From NCBI RefSeq assembly GCF_040183065.1, contig NC_091125.1, forward strand, positions 128,158,621-128,222,620: a DNA stretch of 64,000 bases, given 5' to 3'. The notes under the pieces are model-generated. The model had not been told where the DNA came from. It did no database searches and was given only the letters and a program-made list of their open reading frames with translations. Positions 57,502-64,000 of the stretch are shown here, one piece after another. Numbering within the stretch: the stretch's first letter is position 1; each line of letters opens with the position of its first letter. Position numbers and translations under genes: made by a program. Origin of the DNA: Periplaneta americana. Lineage: Eukaryota > Arthropoda > Insecta > Blattodea > Blattidae.

Positions 57502-58772
57502 GGGACTTGCACGTTAACATTTCTGAAAATTCTGAGAAGAAATTGTAATCTTTTAATTAATTTCCTTAAAATCTATGGCTGTGAGTCTAAAAAAAATATA
57601 AATTAGAACTTCCTGAGTTTAGTGTTGAAAAAAATAAATAAAGGGGCTGTTAATTAATGAAGCCCCGATCATAAAAAATTAACATTTTTGGTCAGTTTTT
57701 GTTATTATCCTCTATATATACGGTATTAAAGTGGACACTTTATTCTATTTCGATTATAAAATGAAAAGAAAAATGAGTTTCCCATCTCACGTAATTTTGA
57801 AGTTTCTTAACCTTTAAAGGAGAGATAACAGAATGTAAAGATGGATGCCTAAATATCGATTACAGTAAACATAATGTCATTTAACTACGTATTTAATGAT
57901 GCAAAAAGCGTAAAATTTTGTTCATAAAAGTACACGTATAATTTTATTAGACAAAAAGAATACGGTACATTTTTTTTTCTCTCTTTAAATTTTCATTCAG
58001 CTTGTAAAACAGATCAAATAAGTCCCTGTTATGAGCGAAAAGAAACTGCAGATGTATTTTTAGGACATCTCGTGAGATTGTAGAGGTCTTTGACAAACAA
58101 AGAAGAATGTAAAGAAAAAATGAGAGGTGATGGGCTTTCAAAGCCTATTTGAATTGTTTAGATTTCATGTGTCTGAGTGTATTATGCTGGGAGATAAGTC
58201 CGGGCACTTCAAGGGATAATATCGTGTTGATAATATAAAATTGTGTATTTATGATAGAATAAATATCCAGAGAAAATCTGCCTTCATACCCTCTTTGTTC
58301 AGCAAACTGCTAAGATTGTCTAGATAGAGCTTCAATATGAAAAACTGTCGCACTAGCAATGTGGCTAGTAGTGTAATCCTGCAGTCTGGTGATGATGAAG
58401 AGAAACGTAATAATTTGTATATTATTAATTGTATAATTTAGTTCAGTGAAATAAGGAACTCGGTGTGCTGTTTACTTTACAATAAGTGCTACCGTATAAT
58501 TATTGCGATGAAGACATCTTTACATAAATCCACATTGTTTTAATTCGTGAAGTTAGTTTTTGTGGTTTGTGGTAAAATCTTTTATAACAAAAAAAATTTG
58601 TAATGTACACAATAATAGCTGTAGATACAAAATGTAGCAAGACTCAGGCTTTAGAATGGTGTTTTTTGAACTGAAGTCCAGAAACATGCACTGCTCTTAT
58701 TCTATACTTATAGGCCTATGTCTTTCAGATCCAAGTCAAAATCATATGATTATGAGGAACTCCTTGCATTTA
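53041..58772. other. gene-free stretch with simple repeats
   Basis: No exon recognised. Contains a tRNA-like remnant on the minus strand near 53510-53580, (ATT)n at about 54168-54241 followed by TAG-type repeats, and a T run at 57473-57499. An acidic 23-codon frame near 55530 lacks a start and splice context. Confidence 0.4.
55646..56147. repeat. inverted repeat about 500 bp apart
   Basis: TATTATCGCC then GCTCTCATGGTTAACAT at about 55649-55678 recurs inverted at 56111-56141. Next to the right copy, CAAAGACCTGCCGAATGTTA occurs twice in tandem (56058-56077 and 56096-56115). It may be a decayed MITE; family unknown. Confidence 0.45.
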
Positions 58773-58877
58773 TCAGCAATGTCCTTCTTTTGCAATCATT
58801 TCCATCTGAGCCTGGAATATTTCACCAATTTCTGGAAGTGACTTGCGCAGTATGACAGGAACATCATCATCTCGTCT
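58773..58877 (-). CDS. Costars gene, last exon (stop codon)
   Basis: 34 codons plus TGA (58775-58773): RRDDDVPVILRKSLPEIGEI then FQAQMEMIAKEGHC. Confidence 0.8.
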   Translation of the reverse strand, partial: RRDDDVPVILRKSLPEIGEIFQAQMEMIAKEGHC

Positions 58878-61560
58878 CTGGAAATTATAAAAATAAAATT
58901 GTATTATTCTAGGTAACATAATAAAAATAGCAGTGATTATATCCATTCATATTTATACTTATATGCGTGAATAAATTTAGTAACTTTTCTCTGAAACTTA
59001 ATCCGTAAAACTGTATTGCTGCTGAAGGAGAACACATAAAATACAGTATTTTATTTGATATGTAACTTACGTGTGAGGATTTAAGACTACAGCTCGAACA
59101 CGGAGAGTAGGCCTATACAGATCTAAGTTCAACTGCTTATTCTATTTTCAAAAGCAGAAGAACACGCTCTCAAAGTTGTCCAAACTTTGAAAGGATATCT
59201 TGTAGTTTAAAGCTTCGGGCACATATTGAAAGTTCATGAATATACTGTACATATAATTACAAGATAAATTTGATTGTCTCATGAAGATGACATTTTTTTC
59301 ACTATGCACTTTACAAATTCGGTATCAATTCAGGTCTTTCTCATGTTATCAATAATGTTTCTGTTTCTAGTTTATTTTCTAAGCTAACATTTACAAGAAA
59401 TATGGAAATGAAACCATTTGCTTGCACCCAAAGAAGGATATAAATCTTTCATTTCATGTATTTCACACAAGACATTTTTAATATTACCAAAAATAAAATA
59501 CCGTATTATCTCACTTGAATTATAAATCGTGCATTCTTAAGTTTGTAGTACTGATTTTGAACAAATTCCCATGATGTAGTTACACTGGTACACAATCATA
59601 ATCGCATTTAATGTTATTTTGCTATATACGGAAATCAATAATTTAATTATCATTAGTATAAGTAGAGATATTAGTCTGTCCTACGTACAGTATTCGCCAT
59701 CTTCACCCTCAAAGGAAGCTACCTGGCACCCCAGATTACATATAACAGATTGGTCAGTCTTATGGGCTTTGAAGGCAACAATTTTTATCAATTTCATTAT
59801 GCCATCATCTAGTGATTGCATAAGAAGTCACGTTATGACTCTCATTTGAATTGCATGGAGCAACTGTACTTTCATCTAGTGGTCGTTACTAATCGACAGT
59901 GGCGATCCTGGTGGTTGTTTTTTCCACACATTACCGTTTTTGACATGGGGATGGCCAATCTGTTATTTATGTGATCAGGGCTGGTACTCATTTCTGTTAG
60001 AGGATGAGTCGATTCCAGAGCCATAGTGATTAGGCCAATTGGAAAAATCCATGACCCTATTTGGGATCGAACCCGCGACCTTGGGGTTTATAGCATAGCA
60101 CACTAACCAATACGTTACTATGAATTGTATTTCTTATTTTACAAATAACCAATAGAAGCGACCATTTAAGAGGAAAAATAGGCTATTTCAAGGATATTTG
60201 CTCAATAATAAACGTTATTTTTACTGCTTGCTGTGAAAGCAGATAAACTTTCATTATAAAGAGCAGCTATTCCAGTCGTTTCGGGATTTTAAGTTATTTG
60301 TGATCAGGAAGGAATTTTGGATTACATTTTGCAAATTTCTACAGAATTTTTGTCTGTTTCTGTGACGGCTAGAATTGCATTAATTTTACGAAATAATCTG
60401 TGTAATTTTTAAAACCCTAACACTCAAGCGTCCCTATCTAGTGTACGATGTGCTGAGGCTGTAGTTCTTTTGGCAACCATTAAACGTTGTCCTTAGTACG
60501 CTATGGGAGACGAGTTACATAACACCATATTATTATGATTAATGGAGCAATGGTAGAATAACGGGAGGGGAAACGGAATTACCTACCACTACCATCTTTG
60601 TTCACCATAAATTACATTTGGACCCATTGGGATTCAAACCTAGGTTATCAGTGTGGAAAGCCGCATCTTAGGGTTCGTTTGTGCGCGATAAATCTACTAT
60701 ATTGGAGCTTTTCTTTTCTTCAAGAGGAAGTCATACTAAACATTTTATTGCCCTGGATTTAAGTTTTAAGTAATAAGTACATATGCAAGTTTATCAATAT
60801 ACAAATAACTTCTGAAAACCTAATGCGAACAGACTGTAAAAATATTGTTTGGATTAGCCATTCCCAGTAGTCGATTATCATACTCGAAGCTAGATTCAAG
60901 GCTCACGGATTCGAACCTCGGCCGAGAGAGTTGGTCTCCTTTTTTTTTTTTTTTAACTTGCATTTTCTATGCTGTGTCAAGTATCGGTACTAAGTTATTT
61001 AGCGCCAATGGAATTGGTGATAGTGAGATGATATTTGGCGAAATGAGACCGAGGATTCGTCGCATATTACCTGACGTCCGCCTTACAGTTAGTAAAACCT
61101 CGGAAAAAAACCCAACCAGGCAATTAGCCGAAGCGAGAATTGAACTCACGCCCGAGTGCAACTCCAGATCAACAGGCTAATGCGTCTGCCAACTGACATC
61201 GCCGGTTGCTTGAGAGATGGCCTCTTGAGCGATAAACATTCTTATCATGATTTCCTTCGGAAGAGATATAAAAACCGGAGGACCAGCGTCACGGTATAGA
61301 AATTAACCTTGTTCCCGGCTGAAAAGACTCCAATGAAGAAATACCGGTCTTCATAAACCCATATAAAAATTCTATATTGTGCTATCCATTATTCTCCCTT
61401 ATTATCTAATCATTGACGGCAATGAATTCCGCCCCATTCTTAGAAACAGGCTGTTTTCCTAGGTGGGTAAATGAATCAGGAGTTAATCAACCAAACCACA
61501 TTTTTACACAATCATTTTTTATATTACTTCCATTTAGACAGTATTATGATGATGATGATG

Positions 61561-61619
<59 letters not shown>

Positions 61620-61672
61620 ACAATCATTTTTTATATTACTTCCATTTAGACAGTATTATGATGATGATGATG

Positions 61673-61733
<61 letters not shown>

Positions 61734-62922
61734 TTTTACCGTTGTCATCAATCATAATCGTCATCGTCTACGAATTCGCGCCTGATGGATAGCCTATAGC
61801 ATGATTTTGGTTTTGTAAGGATATATTAGCCTATTTCATTTCCAGTTTTAAAGTTAAACAAGATCAAGTACAGCAATTACATCTGTAGTTGATGTTAGTA
61901 CACAGTTTTTAAAGTATGTAGAAAGATTCTTATCTGAGGAATAGAGTCACTGTTGTTTAGGCTGTATCATATATGAACCGTTCAGAGCGAAAATGGTGTA
62001 AGTCAAAATTAGGTAATGAGGTTTAAAGTAAAAATTTTGTAAAATACAGCGCAAAGTAACAGTTAATATGTCCTTCGTGCTATCCACTGACTACTAATAG
62101 TTTAAATAAATTGAATATTGAATGCTACGTTGCGCTGTATTTTACAGAATGTTTACTTTAACCCTCATTACTCATTTTTGACTTACACCACTCTGCTCTG
62201 AACGGTTCATATAATCATAAACAAGAGGTTAACAAAATTTTTAGTTCAAATTTTGAAGTTAAATTTGTCACAAATATCTTACAAAATTAAAAATTATATA
62301 GCACTGTCCTAAATATTAGCACGGTAAAGATTACAAAATTAAACCGAAATACAGTTTAAATGAATCTGAAATTTCTGAAGAGGTACAAGAGAGGGGAGTT
62401 TCTTCTCGAGGCGTTCTTAAATGTATAATCGATTTATAATCGTGACAGAGTAGCAGAGTTCAGGAAGATCTCAGTTGGTCACATCTAGAGACAGTGAGAA
62501 TCAACCCTGTCCTTGAATTTTCTCCATCTCAGCGGTAGTTTGCTCTTTATGAAGTTCGGGAACTAGAATCCTTGCGAAAAGCTAATAATTTTAAATGTAT
62601 GGCTTTCTGACCATTGTTAAAGGTTTCTAGGTCTCTTCAGGCAATAAACATAACATCACTGAAATAATTAACATGACGACGAATCCTTCTGTTTGTTTTG
62701 TCGTGTGAAGTAAGAAACGAGGACGAGAAGTAAGCTTACTCATTTCCGAGATTAATTAAAGTGTAGTTGCTGCGTGTGTTGCCATTGTCAGATATACAAT
62801 ATAAGAATGAAATAATTTCCTTCACTCACCTGGAAAAGCGTTTCACCTTCAAAATCAACAAACTTGTGTTTTCTTGCGCGGAGAAGAACTCCAACGACCT
62901 TGTTTGAGATACTCGTGTAGAT
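58773..62922 (-). CDS. Costars-domain protein, 3' part (ABRA-like), two last exons
   Basis: Two joined exons, 62830-62922 and 58773-58877, phase 0, give 65 C-terminal residues: IYTSISNKVVGVLLRARKHK, FVDFEGETLFQ, then RRDDDVPVILRKSLPEIGEI and a short tail ending GHC. This is the second half of a Costars domain as in actin-binding Rho-activating protein (ABRA), which binds actin and promotes SRF signalling in muscle; the small ABRACL protein has the same fold. The FEGETLFQRRDDDVPV block argues for the ABRA-like arthropod group. The N-terminal exons are not seen in 62923-64000 and probably lie beyond the window. Acceptor CTGTTTCAG, donor GTGAGT, second acceptor AATTTCCAG. The exact family is inferred. 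Confidence 0.75.
58878..60039. other. Costars intron, nothing recognised
   Basis: AT-rich sequence without exon-like features. Confidence 0.4.
60040..60125 (-). other. tRNA-like SINE head
   Basis: Minus strand CGTATTGGTTAGTGTGCTAT and GCGGGTTCGATCCCAAAT are box A- and B-like. Confidence 0.5.
60985..61210 (-). repeat. tRNA-derived SINE in the Costars intron
   Basis: Minus strand head CCGGCGATGTCAGTTGGCAG with box B-like GAGTTCAATTCTCGC, body GGGTTTTTTTCCGAGGTTTT, and the tail CATTGGCGCTAAATAAC shared with 16000-16060. Confidence 0.7.
61506..61732. repeat. 112-bp unit twice in tandem with (ATT)n
   Basis: ACACAATCATTTTTTATATT ... CAGTATTATGATGATGATGA plus a long ATT run occurs twice back to back. 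The two units are nearly identical, so the duplication is recent or an assembly effect. Confidence 0.85.
61971..62213. mobile_element. 243-bp MITE
   Basis: Inverted arms of about 75-90 bp: ATATGAACCGTTCAGAGC at the left and its inverse TATATGAACCGTTCAGAGCA at the right, both followed inward by GGTGTAAGTCAAAA. No coding; superfamily not decided. In the Costars intron. Confidence 0.7.
62830..62922 (-). CDS. Costars gene, penultimate exon
   Basis: 31 codons, phase 0 to 0, ending in FVDFEGETLFQ at a GTGAGT donor. Confidence 0.8.
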
Positions 62923-63040
62923 CTGAAACAGATGGTTCTTACATTTAAAATTGCAATTTATCATTAATAACTAGGTTGACAAGGTTTGGATTTAGGGGGT
63001 GTGAAAACATAAAAGGAGGATAGACTGCTTTTACTTTGAA

Positions 63041-63256
63041 TCTCATCTCATCTCATCTCATCTCATCTCATCTCATCTCATCTCATCTCATCTCATCTCA
63101 TCTCATCTCATCTCATCTCATCTCATCTCATCTCATCTCATCTCATCTCATCTCATCTCATCTCATCTCATCTCATCTCATCTCATCTCATCTCATCTCA
63201 CCTCATCATATTTCATCTCACCTCACCTCACTTTATCTCATCTCATCTCATATGGC
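63041..63256. repeat. (TCTCA)n pentanucleotide satellite
   Basis: About 160 bp of near-perfect TCTCA repeats, then degenerate units to about 63250. The 83-codon frame through it is repeat translation. Confidence 0.95.
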
Positions 63257-63299
63257 CGAACTGGTCCGATTCCATTATGAACGATAATATTATTCATCT

Positions 63300-63560
63300 A
63301 TTCATTCATTTAGAGTTTTCTGCCTAAGGGCAGGTCCTTCACTGCGAACACAATATTCTCCAATCTTTCCTATTTTTTACTTTCTTCTTCGTCTTCATTT
63401 ACGACACACATATCTTAATGTTGTATATAATCTGACATTTTCTTCCGCCCCGAAATTTTCTCCCATTCACCATTTCTTCCAGTGCATCCTTCAACTGAGC
63501 TACCCTACAGCCTTTAGTTAGGAAATGTGCACAAATTAAATAAATAGCTTGAACAACTAA
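63300..63560 (-). mobile_element. LINE 3' fragment
   Basis: Minus strand reads LKDALEEMVNGRKFRGGRKC then QIIYNIKIC, the same family as 43055-43420, with an (ATTC)n-type tail near 63295-63312. Confidence 0.65.
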
Positions 63561-63614
63561 TTTCTTATTAACTGTATGAAACAAATAAGAATTAAATGTA
63601 ATTATAAAAAAATA

Positions 63615-63679
63615 GGATGGTCTTGAACCGGAACCTCTCGATCTGCAGTCGAATATTTTACCACTGAGCTATACCAGCC
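63615..63679 (-). pseudogene. tRNA-Cys(GCA) pseudogene or tRNA-Cys-derived SINE head
   Basis: Minus strand GGTATAGCTCAGTGGTAAAA then TATTCGACTGCAGATCGAGA follows insect tRNA-Cys closely through D and anticodon arms, with GCA anticodon. The T arm is damaged and the 3' acceptor strand is replaced by a TATTTTTT run, so it cannot be charged as is. Confidence 0.65.
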
Positions 63680-63838
63680 AATATTAAGGAATTTCTTATG
63701 AAGTATTCTTCGAATTATCCCCAACAACTCAGTTTTCACACAAAAACATACATAAATTATTATCGTTACATACGGTAGTTCGTGAGTCTTCCATCTCATA
63801 AAGCCCTGTTGTTAAGTAGCTTACTGCTTATTTCTAGC

Positions 63839-64000
63839 TTACTTACTTACTTATGGCTTTTAAGGAACCCGGAGGTTCATTTCCGCCCTCACATAAGCCC
63901 GCCATTGGTCCCTATCCTGAGCAAGATTAATCCAGTCTCTACCATCATATTCCACCTCCCTCAAATCCATTTTAATATTATCTTCCCATCTACGTCTCGG
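63839..64000 (-). mobile_element. RTE LINE 3' end, continues beyond the window
   Basis: CTTACTTACTTACTTA tail followed by the inverse of the 3' end of the 4975-6167 family (GGAACCCGGAGGTTCATTTC). Runs off the right edge. Confidence 0.85.

Noticed and set aside
63036-63287. 83-codon repeated SSHLI frame
   Set aside because: Translation of the (TCTCA)n satellite.
1-64000. LTR retroelement or other capsid-bearing element
   Set aside because: No paired long terminal repeats or recognisable gag, protease, integrase or envelope sequence was seen.

Overview
The window reads as a piece of an insect nuclear genome, most likely a cockroach (Blattodea). It is AT-rich, has small exons and kilobase introns, and is crowded with tRNA-derived SINEs, RTE-type LINE tails ending in AAGT/GTAA repeats, (ATT)n and (GAT)n microsatellites and many small inverted-repeat DNA transposons. 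The species is an inference; no ribosomal or mitochondrial marker is present. I see no bacterial-type genes, operons or CRISPR, and no recognisable LTR or capsid-bearing element.

Four host genes can be read exon by exon from conserved protein sequence, GT-AG sites and matching phases. (1) CNTD1, minus strand, six exons between 14103 and 4624, a cyclin-like meiotic crossover factor of 309 residues. (2) SCO1, plus strand, five exons from 14814 to 22044, the mitochondrial copper chaperone for cytochrome c oxidase, 266 residues. CNTD1 and SCO1 are head to head, with start codons 710 bp apart, and a hAT-type MITE sits in the shared promoter region. (3) MTHFR, minus strand, seven confident exons between 51103 and 40354 plus a doubtful short last exon, methylenetetrahydrofolate reductase apparently without the regulatory half. 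(4) The last two exons (62830-62922 and 58773-58877, minus) of a Costars-domain gene resembling actin-binding Rho-activating protein; its 5' part lies outside the window or was not recognised.

Layout: 1-4.6 kb flank with a Tigger/pogo relic; 4.6-14.1 kb CNTD1 with RTE insertions in its introns; 14.1-22 kb SCO1, with a Harbinger element and two palindromic mariner-type elements in intron 4; 22-40 kb gene-poor, with a possible old 3.1-kb hAT, a 30-bp minisatellite, an R2-like LINE end with a 236-codon open frame, mariner/IS630-type fragments, a hAT with a perfect 8-bp target duplication and a three-level nest of insertions; 40-51 kb MTHFR; 51-58.7 kb no gene found; 58.7-63 kb Costars gene; 63-64 kb simple repeats, a tRNA-Cys relic and LINE ends.

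No wholly new system is evident. The most interesting points are the CNTD1/SCO1 divergent pair (a meiotic cyclin beside a cytochrome oxidase assembly gene, as with COA3/CNTD1 in mammals), the catalytic-only MTHFR with an unusual C-terminus, and several palindromic elements that carry tRNA-like or transposase ends in both arms.
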